NCBI GenBank assembly: GCA_046756445.1
Contig: JBHHWI010000074.1
Coordinates: forward strand, 1-14,825
Direction of reading: 5' to 3'
Length of the DNA stretch: 14,825 bases
DNA from: JACZWL01 sp046756445
GTDB lineage: Bacteria > Pseudomonadota > Gammaproteobacteria > Steroidobacterales > Woeseiaceae
Positions 5,813 through 13,441 of this stretch are shown here, in pieces (within the stretch, counting starts at the first letter, position 1; the number at the start of each line of letters is the position of its first letter). The notes beneath the pieces are model-generated. The model was not told where the DNA came from and did not search any database. It was given only the letters and a program-made list of their open reading frames with translations. Made by a program: the position numbers and the translations under genes.

Positions 5813-8703
5813 GCAGGCTGCAAATGTCGGTGAACGGCAGGCCGGTCGATCTTGACGTTCCGGAATCGCGTTATCTCTCCGAGGTGCTTCGCAGGGACCT
5901 TCGGCTGACCGGCACCAAGATCGGCTGCAACGAGGCCGAGTGCGGCATCTGCACCGTTCTGGTCGACCACACGCCGGTGGTCAGTTGTGTTTTTCCGGCA
6001 TTCAAGGCGCAAGGCGCGGCTGTGCAGACGATCGAAGGCTTGTCAGACAACGGCAAACTGCATCCGCTGCAGCAGTCCTTTCTGGAACATGGCGCGGTTC
6101 AGTGCGGCATCTGCACGCCGGGATTGATTATGACCGCCAAGGCGCTGCTGGACGAGAGAAACGCCGCGGGGGAGCCGGTGACCGAGGCGGACATCAGGAC
6201 TGCGCTGAAGGACTCGTATTGCCGGTGCACCGGCTACCAAAGCGTGATCCGGGCCATCCTTCAGGCATCGGGCCGGGATGTCCCGCCTGGTGTTCCCGGC
6301 ACCCGGAGACCGGGCCGGGCCGTGGGGAAACCCGGACCCAACCCGAATGCCCTGGCCAAGATCACCGGGCGCGCCCGCTTTACGGACGACTATGAGTTTC
6401 CGGGCATGCTCCATGCACGCACCAAACGAGCCGGCCTGCCCCATGCCCGGATCCGCTCGATCGAATCCTCGGCTGCGCGCGCGCTTCCGGGCGTGCATGC
6501 AGTGCTGACCCACGAAGATGTGCCCGGCCGCAACCTGCACGGGCTGGTGAGCACCGATTGGCCGGTGCTGTGCGGCGACAAGGTCCGATACGCCGGCGAC
6601 GCGGTGGCGATCGTGGCTGCCGATACCGAGGAAATCGCCGCCGCGGCGCTGGACTTGATCGAGGTCGATTACCAGGAGCTGCCCGCGGTCACCGATGCAA
6701 TAGAGGCCCGGCGAGGAGACGCCCCGCTGGTTCATGACGGTCGTGCTGACGGCAACCTGCTCAGACACATCAAGATGAGCAAGGGCGATGTCGAGGCCGG
6801 CCTCGCCGGCGCCGATGTGGTGGTCGATCGGACCTACCGGACGCCGGCGACCGAACACCTGTTCCTGGAGCCGGAGTGCTCCATCGGTGTGCCCGCCGGG
6901 TACGACCCCGCAAGCTTCGGTGGACCTCGCGACGCCGATGCGGCGCGCGGCGAAACCGCAACCCACGCCAAGACCTCCGTCTACGTGGGCAGCCAGATTC
7001 CCTATGCGGATCGCGATCAGATCGCCGCGGCCCTGGGGGTCAGACCGGACGCCGTACGGGTGATTGCGACGTTGACGGGCGGGGGCTTCGGCGGCAAGGA
7101 AGACATCGCCGGTCAGATCCATGCTGCCCTGCTCGCCGAAGCAACAAAGCGCCCCGTGAAAGTGTTGTATTCCCGGCCGGAGAGTCTGCTGGTCCATCCC
7201 AAGCGGCATGCCACGATTATCCGCATTCGCACCGGAGCGACCCGCGCCGGCAGACTCACCGCCGTACAAGCGACCCTTTATGGCGACGGCGGGGCCTATG
7301 CCAGCCTCAGCGACAAGGTGCTCACCCGGGCGACCACGCATGCCGCCGGTCCCTACGATGTGCCTGACGTGAAAGTGGACTGCTTCGCCATGTACACCAA
7401 CAACGCGCCGAGCGGCGCCTTCCGCGGATTCGGCGTGACCCAGAGCTGTTTTGCCGTGGAGAGCAACATGGACAGCCTGGCCGACGAGCTGGGCCTCGAT
7501 CCGGTGGCGTTTCGCCGCATGAACGCACTGGATGTCGGCTCGGTCACCTCGACCGGACAGCTGATGCGCGAAAGCGCCGGCCTGAGAGACTGTATCGACA
7601 GGGTCGAGGGCGACATGCGGGGCGATGATTTCTCGTGGACCTGGGAGCAGGGCCATCGGCGCTTCGCCTGGGGCGTGGCCGCGGGCTACAAGAATACCGG
7701 TCTGGGCGGCGGCGCGCCGGACAAGGCCACCGCGGAAGTCGAACTGCGGGTGGACCCCGAGACGGGGGCGACCGCCGAGCTGCGGACCTCCTCCGCGGAG
7801 ATGGGTCAGGGCCTGCCCGCCGTGCTGGCCGCCTGCGTCGCAGAGGAGCTCGGTCTTCCCGTCGACCGCGTCAATGTCCTGCTGGGAGACACCGATCATT
7901 GCCCGGACGGCGGCCCGACCACCGCCAGCCGCCAGACCTATGTCACCGGAAACGCCGCGCGCCTGGCCGCCATCGCCGTGGCCCGCGAACTCGCAACCGT
8001 GGCCGCGCCCCTTCTGGACTGCGCGCCCGAAGACGTGGTGTTCGATGACAGCCGGGCCGGCGCGGGGGGAAAATCCATGAGCCTGGCCGAGCTGATCACC
8101 CGTGCCGCTGAGACGGGCGTGAAGACCCTGGCGCGGCACGAGTACGAGGCTCCGGCGACGCAGCCGCTGGGTAGCGGCGGGGACATGCACGTCGCCTTCA
8201 GCTTCGCCGTTCAGGCCGCCCTGTGCGAGATCGACATGCAGACCGGCGAGGTCCAGGTCCACAAGATCATCGCCGCGCACGATGTCGGTCGCGCCATCAA
8301 TCCGCTGACGCTTCAGGGACAGGTCGAGGGCGGTGTGGTCATGGGCATCGGTTTCGCGCTCACCGAGCACTATATCCAGGAGCAGGGCAGGCCCTGGACG
8401 ACCGTGATGGCGCGTTACAAGATACCCGGCATCAGGCACGCGCCGGCAATCGTTTCTCACATCGTGGAGCACAATACCTCCGCCGGGCCGTATGGTGCGA
8501 AAGGTGTGGGCGAGTTGCCGAGCATTCCCACCGGCCCGGCCATATGCAATGCCATCTACCGCGCCACCGGGGTGCGCGTGCGCAGCCTGCCCGTCGATCA
8601 GGACGAGCTGCTGCGGGCAATGCGCGCCGGGGCGACCGAAGTCGAACTGGCATGGGGCGACCTTGAACCCATCCCGGCAGTAGCCCTTGGAGCAGAACAT
8701 TGA
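5809..8703 (+). CDS. xdhD: Fused [2Fe-2S] and molybdopterin-binding subunit of a purine/xanthine hydroxylase
   Basis: This is the catalytic subunit of a molybdenum hydroxylase, 964 residues against about 956 for E. coli XdhD. Residues 1-150 are the two-cluster ferredoxin domain: Cys 40, 45, 48, 60 for the plant-type cluster and Cys 99, 102, 138, 140 for the second. A proline-rich linker (about 160-183) joins the molybdenum domain, which begins at KITGRARFTDDY. Cofactor loops are visible: GGGFGGKE at 424-431, GAFRGFG at 536-542 and EMGQG at 664-668. Glu902 in GVGELP is the expected active-site base of the family, and EHLFLEPE at 349-356 lies in the substrate region. The family hydroxylates or dehydroxylates purines such as xanthine and urate. 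The cluster is linked in the literature to a selenium-containing molybdenum site, in which selenium is a bound ligand; no in-frame TGA selenocysteine codon is present. It overlaps ygfM by four bases, and the next gene overlaps its stop by four. Confidence 0.92.
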   Translation: MSRLQMSVNGRPVDLDVPESRYLSEVLRRDLRLTGTKIGCNEAECGICTVLVDHTPVVSCVFPAFKAQGAAVQTIEGLSDNGKLHPLQQSFLEHGAVQCGICTPGLIMTAKALLDERNAAGEPVTEADIRTALKDSYCRCTGYQSVIRAILQASGRDVPPGVPGTRRPGRAVGKPGPNPNALAKITGRARFTDDYEFPGMLHARTKRAGLPHARIRSIESSAARALPGVHAVLTHEDVPGRNLHGLVSTDWPVLCGDKVRYAGDAVAIVAADTEEIAAAALDLIEVDYQELPAVTDAIEARRGDAPLVHDGRADGNLLRHIKMSKGDVEAGLAGADVVVDRTYRTPATEHLFLEPECSIGVPAGYDPASFGGPRDADAARGETATHAKTSVYVGSQIPYADRDQIAAALGVRPDAVRVIATLTGGGFGGKEDIAGQIHAALLAEATKRPVKVLYSRPESLLVHPKRHATIIRIRTGATRAGRLTAVQATLYGDGGAYASLSDKVLTRATTHAAGPYDVPDVKVDCFAMYTNNAPSGAFRGFGVTQSCFAVESNMDSLADELGLDPVAFRRMNALDVGSVTSTGQLMRESAGLRDCIDRVEGDMRGDDFSWTWEQGHRRFAWGVAAGYKNTGLGGGAPDKATAEVELRVDPETGATAELRTSSAEMGQGLPAVLAACVAEELGLPVDRVNVLLGDTDHCPDGGPTTASRQTYVTGNAARLAAIAVARELATVAAPLLDCAPEDVVFDDSRAGAGGKSMSLAELITRAAETGVKTLARHEYEAPATQPLGSGGDMHVAFSFAVQAALCEIDMQTGEVQVHKIIAAHDVGRAINPLTLQGQVEGGVVMGIGFALTEHYIQEQGRPWTTVMARYKIPGIRHAPAIVSHIVEHNTSAGPYGAKGVGELPSIPTGPAICNAIYRATGVRVRSLPVDQDELLRAMRAGATEVELAWGDLEPIPAVALGAEH
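8689..8692 (+). promoter_or_regulatory. Ribosome binding site that fixes a TTG start
   Basis: GGAG lies 7 bases before TTG 8700, inside the end of xdhD. An in-frame TGA at 8664-8666 closes the frame upstream. The first downstream ATG is codon 131, past the PLP lysine, so the TTG with this site is the only sensible start. Confidence 0.7.
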
Positions 8704-10199
8704 GGCTGATACCCGAGATTCGGGAAGATATTCTGAGCAAAAGCATCGCTCGCGCCCGCGCGCGAAACATCATCCTGCCGACCTTCGGCCAGCAGAAGGA
8801 TCCGACCCGGGTGCCTGAAGCGATCACCGCGAGACTCGGGAATATAGGTCTGTGGGACCGGGACCCGGCAAACCTGTTTCGAATAAGCTGGAAGAACGAG
8901 CCGGTCGAGCATGGCGGCGGATTCGGCGAGGGAAACTGGATCGAGTTTCCGCCCGCATTCACCGGCACAGACGCGACCATCGTCGGCATCGTCGGCAAGT
9001 GGTTTCCCACCGGCGCCCATAAAGTCGGGGCGGCCTACGGTTGTCTGGTTCCGCGCCTGATCACCGGGGCCTTCGATCCGGACTCCCAGATGGCAGTGTG
9101 GCCATCCACCGGCAACTACTGCCGTGGCGGCGCCTTCGACTGTGCCCTGCTGGCCTGCCCGGCGGTGGCGATCCTGCCCGAGGGTATGAGCCGTGAGCGA
9201 TTCGAATGGCTCGAGGAAATCGGCACCGACGAGATCATCGCCACGCCCGGCACCGAATCGAATGTCAAGGAGATCTATGACAAGTGCCGGGAACTGAAAG
9301 AGGATCGCGGAAACGGCATCGTCGTGTTCAATCAGTTCGAGGAATTCGGCAATGCCATCTGGCATTACCAGATGACCGGGTCGGTCATCGAGGGGATCTT
9401 CGACAGGCACTACCGGGACGGGCGTCGCTTGTCCGCCTATGTCAGCGCCACCGGCTCCGCAGGAACCATTGCCGCCGGCGATTATCTGCGTACCCGCCAT
9501 CCCGGCATCCGGGTGGTGGCCACGGAGGCCTTACAGTGTCCCACGTTGCTGGCTTTCGGCTTCGGCGAGCACCGGATCGAGGGCATCGGAGACAAGCACG
9601 TCCCCTGGATTCACAACGTGCGCAATACCGACCTGGTGGCAGCCGTCGACGATGAACAGACCCTGCAGTTGATGCGTCTTTTCAACGAAGAGGCGGGGCG
9701 CGCCTGCCTGCATCGAGAAGGGGTGGACCAGGATACGCTTGCCGCGCTCGAGCTGATGGGCATCTCCGGCATTTGCAACCTGGTGGCCAGCATCAAAGCC
9801 GCGCGTTACTACGACATGGACGGTCGGGATGTGATCTTTACGCCGCTGACCGACTCCATGGAGCTGTATGCATCCCGCGTGCGGGAAATGCAGCAGGTGC
9901 AGGGGCCTTATACCGAGCGCCTGGCCGATCAGCACTACGCGCGCTACCTGCAAGGAACAACGACCGACCACCTGCGGGAGTTGACTTACGCCGACCGCAA
10001 GGCGCTGCACAACTTCAAGTATTTCACCTGGGTGGAACAACAGGGCCGGACCGCGGACGAGCTGCGGCAACTCTGGGACGAAGACTTCTGGCGGGAGGTC
10101 TTCTCCCAGGAGGTCGTGGACGAGTGGGATCGCCTTATCGATGCCTTTAATGAAGCAACCGGTTTGAAAAACAACGGTGATGGTGGAGACGACAAATGA
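8700..10199 (+). CDS. PLP-dependent lyase/synthase-like enzyme (fold type II), likely in place of YgeX
   Basis: This 499-residue protein has the motifs of the cysteine-synthase/tryptophan-synthase-beta superfamily. The Schiff-base lysine is Lys108 in PTGAHK, the substrate-binding loop is STGN at 136-139, and the phosphate-binding glycine loop is ATGSAGT at 250-256. A stretch near 210-225 (NQFEEFGNAIWHYQMTG) resembles the equivalent region of cystathionine beta-synthase. About 100 residues precede the lysine and about 150 follow the catalytic core, making it longer than YgeX-type diaminopropionate ammonia-lyases (about 400), and its lysine motif differs from what I recall for them. It starts at TTG with a good GGAG site, overlaps the xdhD stop as TTGA, and its own stop overlaps ygeY as ATGA. 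The context suggests elimination of ammonia from a diamino acid produced by purine breakdown; that is inference. A cysteine-synthase-like beta-replacement is the alternative. Confidence 0.82.
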   Translation: MRLIPEIREDILSKSIARARARNIILPTFGQQKDPTRVPEAITARLGNIGLWDRDPANLFRISWKNEPVEHGGGFGEGNWIEFPPAFTGTDATIVGIVGKWFPTGAHKVGAAYGCLVPRLITGAFDPDSQMAVWPSTGNYCRGGAFDCALLACPAVAILPEGMSRERFEWLEEIGTDEIIATPGTESNVKEIYDKCRELKEDRGNGIVVFNQFEEFGNAIWHYQMTGSVIEGIFDRHYRDGRRLSAYVSATGSAGTIAAGDYLRTRHPGIRVVATEALQCPTLLAFGFGEHRIEGIGDKHVPWIHNVRNTDLVAAVDDEQTLQLMRLFNEEAGRACLHREGVDQDTLAALELMGISGICNLVASIKAARYYDMDGRDVIFTPLTDSMELYASRVREMQQVQGPYTERLADQHYARYLQGTTTDHLRELTYADRKALHNFKYFTWVEQQGRTADELRQLWDEDFWREVFSQEVVDEWDRLIDAFNEATGLKNNGDGGDDK

Positions 10200-11389
10200 C
10201 TAACGCCTTTTATGCCGGCGCCAGAGAACTCAAGGGTGAGCTCGTGAGTTTCATGCAGGACATCATTCGCATCCCGTCACTGAGCTCCGGGGAAGGCGCG
10301 GTCATCCAGCGGATCCGCGAGGAGATGCTGCAGCTCGGCTACGACGAGGTCAGCGTCGATCCCATGGGTAACCTGCTCGGGCGCATCGGGTCCGGGGCGC
10401 GCGTGATCGCGCTCGATGGCCACGTCGATACGGTCGACATCGGCGACCCCTCGCTTTGGGACCGGGATCCGCACTCGGGCGACATCGAGGACGGCGTTCT
10501 CTATGGCCGCGGCACCAGCGACATGAAAGGCGGCGTCGCCTCGAGCGTCTATGCGGGCGCGCTGCTGAAGAAAAACGGGTTTCCCGACGGCGTCACCCTC
10601 TATGTGACCGCGACCGTGCAGGAAGAAGACTGTGACGGCTTGTGCTGGCAATACATCGTCAACGAAGACGGTCTTCGCCCCGACCTCGTGGTGATTACCG
10701 AGGCGACCAGCCTGCGCATCCACCGCGGACATCGCGGCCGGATGGAAATGGAAATCCACACCTCGGGGATCTCGTGTCACGGGTCGGCGCCGGAGCGCGG
10801 GGTCAACGCCGTGTACAAGATGGCCGACATCATCGCGGACATCGAGAAACTGAACCAACGGCTGGAGCCGCGCGACCCGCTCGGCAAGGGCACAGTAACG
10901 ATCAGCGAGATCCGGTCCACCTCCCCCAGCCTCTGCGCGGTGGCCGATGGATGCACCATACATCTCGATCGCCGTCTTACCATAGGGGAAACCGAACAGA
11001 CCTCGGTGGCGGAGATTCTTGCCCTGCCGTCGGTCAAGGCCGCGGAAGCGACGGTAACGGTGCTCGACTACGCGGTACCGAGCTATTCCGGGCTGACCTA
11101 CCCGACCCGCAAGTACTACCCCACCTGGGAGACGCCCGAGAGCGAACCGGCGGTGCAGGCCGCGAGGACCGCCTATCGCGAGACATTCGGCGAGGAACCC
11201 GAAGTCGGGTACTGGACGTTCAGCACCAACGGAGTCGCTACGGCAGGGATGCATGATATTCCGACCATCGGGTTCGGGCCCGGTCATGAGCATTTCGCTC
11301 ACGCCCCCAACGAGCAGGTCGAGATCGAGCACCTGGTGCGCTGCACCGCTTTTTACTCTGCCCTCGTGGATACGTTCGCCAAGGCATGA
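10196..11389 (+). CDS. ygeY: YgeY-type M20 family metallohydrolase
   Basis: This is a 397-residue cytosolic zinc hydrolase of the M20 (ArgE/DapE/carboxypeptidase G2) family, close to the E. coli YgeY length of about 403. The metal and catalytic set is present: His76 and Asp78 in GHVDT, Asp109 in TSDMKGG, Glu143 as probable general base followed by Glu144, Glu169 in ITEAT, and His369 in the AHAPNE segment. The lid or dimerisation domain lies at about 185-300. The family removes acyl or carbamoyl groups from amino acids; here a ureido or amide intermediate of purine breakdown is the likely substrate, which is inference from neighbours. It starts at ATG 10196, overlapping the previous stop, with GGAG 7 bases upstream (10185-10188). 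After its stop comes a 49-base gap, the largest between genes in the window. Databases also use the name 'selenium metabolism hydrolase' for this family. Confidence 0.9.
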   Translation: MTNAFYAGARELKGELVSFMQDIIRIPSLSSGEGAVIQRIREEMLQLGYDEVSVDPMGNLLGRIGSGARVIALDGHVDTVDIGDPSLWDRDPHSGDIEDGVLYGRGTSDMKGGVASSVYAGALLKKNGFPDGVTLYVTATVQEEDCDGLCWQYIVNEDGLRPDLVVITEATSLRIHRGHRGRMEMEIHTSGISCHGSAPERGVNAVYKMADIIADIEKLNQRLEPRDPLGKGTVTISEIRSTSPSLCAVADGCTIHLDRRLTIGETEQTSVAEILALPSVKAAEATVTVLDYAVPSYSGLTYPTRKYYPTWETPESEPAVQAARTAYRETFGEEPEVGYWTFSTNGVATAGMHDIPTIGFGPGHEHFAHAPNEQVEIEHLVRCTAFYSALVDTFAKA

Positions 11390-11421
11390 ATCCCTGACCC
11401 GCATCGTTTTCATGCAAGAAT

Positions 11422-11430
11422 AAGGAGAGA
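11422..11430 (+). promoter_or_regulatory. Strong ribosome binding site for the GTG start of ygeW
   Basis: AAGGAGAGA is the strongest Shine-Dalgarno match in the window, with its GGAG 11 bases before GTG 11439. The TAA at 11421-11423 closes the frame directly upstream, so GTG is the first possible start. Unlike the overlapping genes before it, ygeW can load ribosomes on its own. Confidence 0.65.
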
Positions 11431-11438
11431 TTCCGCAG

Positions 11439-12440
11439 GTGACTCAAAAAGCACGACCGATTACCGATGTAATGAAGGGCCGCGACTGGCTGATGACGCA
11501 GGACTGGTCGGACGAGGAAATCGAGCTCGCCCTGGATACGGCGGATCAGTTGAAGGAACAGTTCCGAAGCGGGGTGCCGACTCTGCATCTTCCACACAAG
11601 ACGCTGTTCCTGATTTTCTTCGACAAGTCCACCCGCACGCGCAACTCCTTCGAGGCCGGCATGACGCAACTCGGCGGGCACGCGCACTTCATCGATTCGG
11701 AAACGTCGCAGATCGCGCACGGCGAGAGCCCGAAAGACATGGGCATCATCCTGTCCGGATACGGCCACGGAATCGCCATCCGCCATGACCTGGTCCCCGG
11801 CGAAGGCCAGTCATACATGCGGGAGGTGGCCGAATGGGCGACGGTCCCGGTCATCAACATGCAGTGCGACATCGACCATCCCTGTCAGAATCTGGCCGAC
11901 GTGATGACCATTCGCGAGGAGTTCGGCAAGGACCTCCGAGACCTCAAGATCGCCGTGTCCTGGGCATACGCGCCGAGCTACGTAAAACCGATGTCCGTGC
12001 CTCAGGGGTTGATCATGCTGATGACGCGGTTCGGCATGAACGTCACACTGGCCCACCCGCCGGAGTACACCCTGATGGACGAACCCATGAGGCTGGCCCG
12101 CGAAAACGCCGCGCGTTCCGGAGGCACGTTCGAGGTGGTGGACAACATGGAAGACGCTTTCGCCGATGCCGATATCGTGTATCCGAAGAGCTGGGGCGTG
12201 GAATCGCTGTTTCACAAACCGGACGATGCGATGAAGGTTGCCCAACAGTACCGGCACTGGATCTGTGACGAGGCAATGATGGCCCGCGCAAGGGAAAAGG
12301 CGATCTACATGCACTGCCTGCCGGCGGACCGCGGCTGCGAGGTAAGCGATGCCGTTATCGACGGCCCCCGGTCGCGCGTTTATCCCGAGGCTGAAAACCG
12401 GCTGCATACGGCCAAGGCGCTGATGGCACTCACGATGTAA
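11439..12440 (+). CDS. ygeW: YgeW-type knotted carbamoyltransferase
   Basis: This is a 333-residue member of the aspartate/ornithine carbamoyltransferase superfamily. The carbamoyl-phosphate motif STRTR is at 64-68, HPCQ at 147-150 and HCLP at 292-295. Two features place it with the knotted branch (YgeW and acetyl- or succinyl-ornithine enzymes) rather than plain ornithine carbamoyltransferase: the proline-containing loop WAYAPSYVKPMSVPQG, and YPKSWG where ornithine enzymes have an SMG motif. It is shorter than E. coli YgeW (about 396), lacking an N-terminal stretch and part of the segment after YPKSW. In this cluster it most likely works in the degradative direction, splitting a ureido amino acid with phosphate to give carbamoyl phosphate for the adjacent carbamate kinase, which starts three bases after its stop. 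Biosynthetic arginine formation is the alternative but is disfavoured by the neighbours. Confidence 0.85.
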   Translation: MTQKARPITDVMKGRDWLMTQDWSDEEIELALDTADQLKEQFRSGVPTLHLPHKTLFLIFFDKSTRTRNSFEAGMTQLGGHAHFIDSETSQIAHGESPKDMGIILSGYGHGIAIRHDLVPGEGQSYMREVAEWATVPVINMQCDIDHPCQNLADVMTIREEFGKDLRDLKIAVSWAYAPSYVKPMSVPQGLIMLMTRFGMNVTLAHPPEYTLMDEPMRLARENAARSGGTFEVVDNMEDAFADADIVYPKSWGVESLFHKPDDAMKVAQQYRHWICDEAMMARAREKAIYMHCLPADRGCEVSDAVIDGPRSRVYPEAENRLHTAKALMALTM

Positions 12441-12443
12441 GAC

Positions 12444-13427
12444 ATGGCGACTCGAATGACGATCCCCAGGCCCGACGAGGACAGCAACGGCCCGCTGGTG
12501 GTGATCGCGATCGGCGGCAACTCGCTGATCAAGGATCGCGAGCACATGTCCGTGCTCGATCAGTACAGCGCCGCCGGCGAGACCAGCCAACACATCGCAC
12601 CGATCGTCAACGAAGGCTATCGGGTGGTCGTGACCCACGGCAACGGACCGCAGGTCGGGTTTATTCTGCTGCGCTCGGAGCTGGCAAAGGACGTTCTCCA
12701 TCAGGTCCCGCTGGCCAACTGCGTGGCCGACACCCAGGGCTCGATCGGTCTTCAGATCGCTCAGACCCTGCGGAACGAGTTTCTCCGCCAGGGCCTGGAC
12801 AGGCAGGTGGTCTCGGTGGTGACCCAGGTCGTGGTGGACCCGGAGGATCCGAGCTTCGGAAAACCCAGCAAGCCGATCGGCCCGTTCATGAGCGAGGCGG
12901 AAGCGCATCAGCGCGCGGAGTCGGACGGGTGGGCGATCGCCGACGATGCCGGCCGCGGATGGCGGCGCATGGTGCCATCGCCGGCGCCGCTGGAGATCCT
13001 CGAGTTGCCGGCCATCCGGGCGCTGCTCGACCACGGCACCCTGGTCGTTGCCGCCGGGGGCGGCGGTATCCCGGTGGTACGCAAGCCCGACGGCACGCTG
13101 CGGCCCCGCCCCGCGGTGATCGACAAGGATGCCGCGTCCTGTTTGCTGGCCTGCGAGCTCGGCGCATCGGTGTTCATCATCTCCACCGACGTCGACAAAG
13201 TCGCGCTGAATTTCGGCACAGCCGAGCAGGTCGAGATCGATCGCATGAATGCCGCGGAGTGCCGGCGCTATCTGGAGGAAGGCCATTTTGCCGCCGGCAG
13301 CATGCGGCCGAAGATCGAGAGCGCGCTGACTTTTATTGAGAAGGGCGGCGCCGAAGTGATCATCACTCAGCCCCATCGCCTCGAAGCCGCGTTGCACGGG
13401 ATCTACGGCACGCACATCGTGCCCTGA
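12444..13427 (+). CDS. arcC: Carbamate kinase
   Basis: It converts carbamoyl phosphate and ADP to ATP and carbamate, which decays to ammonia and CO2. It is cytosolic and forms the energy-yielding last step of fermentative carbamoyl pathways. The 327 residues (E. coli YqeA and ArcC are about 300-310) show the amino-acid-kinase fold motifs: AIGGN at 22-26, THGNGPQVG at 64-72, KPIGPF, AGGGGIPV, DKDAAS at 227-232 and FAAGSMRPK near the C-terminus. A short extra N-terminal segment of about 17 residues precedes the first strand; ATG 12459 is a possible shorter start. It follows ygeW after three bases with no clear site of its own, suggesting coupled translation. It is equivalent by context to E. 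coli yqeA. This is the clearest functional assignment in the window. Confidence 0.93.
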   Translation: MATRMTIPRPDEDSNGPLVVIAIGGNSLIKDREHMSVLDQYSAAGETSQHIAPIVNEGYRVVVTHGNGPQVGFILLRSELAKDVLHQVPLANCVADTQGSIGLQIAQTLRNEFLRQGLDRQVVSVVTQVVVDPEDPSFGKPSKPIGPFMSEAEAHQRAESDGWAIADDAGRGWRRMVPSPAPLEILELPAIRALLDHGTLVVAAGGGGIPVVRKPDGTLRPRPAVIDKDAASCLLACELGASVFIISTDVDKVALNFGTAEQVEIDRMNAAECRRYLEEGHFAAGSMRPKIESALTFIEKGGAEVIITQPHRLEAALHGIYGTHIVP

Positions 13428-13441
13428 CGGGTGGGCTGTAC

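Noticed and set aside
6043..8700. Minus-strand open frame of about 885 codons opposite xdhD
   Set aside because: It mirrors xdhD, whose GC-rich third positions suppress stops on the other strand. The product has no recognisable motif, while the plus-strand frame has every molybdenum-hydroxylase motif.
136..8703. Selenate reductase complex
   Set aside because: The name is a database legacy from an early hypothesis about ygfK, ygfM and xdhD. The sequence shows a xanthine-dehydrogenase-type enzyme, not the DMSO-reductase-type fold of known selenate reductases.
5809..8703. Selenocysteine codon in xdhD
   Set aside because: The frame has no internal TGA, and selenium in this family is a bound ligand rather than selenocysteine.
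8700..10199. Calling this gene ygeX (diaminopropionate ammonia-lyase)
   Set aside because: Position suggests it, but the length (499) and lysine motif do not fit, so the symbol was left blank.
11390..11438. Terminator or internal promoter between ygeY and ygeW
   Set aside because: Only a 4-bp GCAT/ATGC pairing is visible, with no T-run and no promoter-like boxes. The strong ribosome site explains the gap well enough.
11811..13415. Minus-strand open frame of about 534 codons opposite ygeW and arcC
   Set aside because: It spans two clear plus-strand genes and gives a His/Arg/Gly-rich product with no family resemblance.
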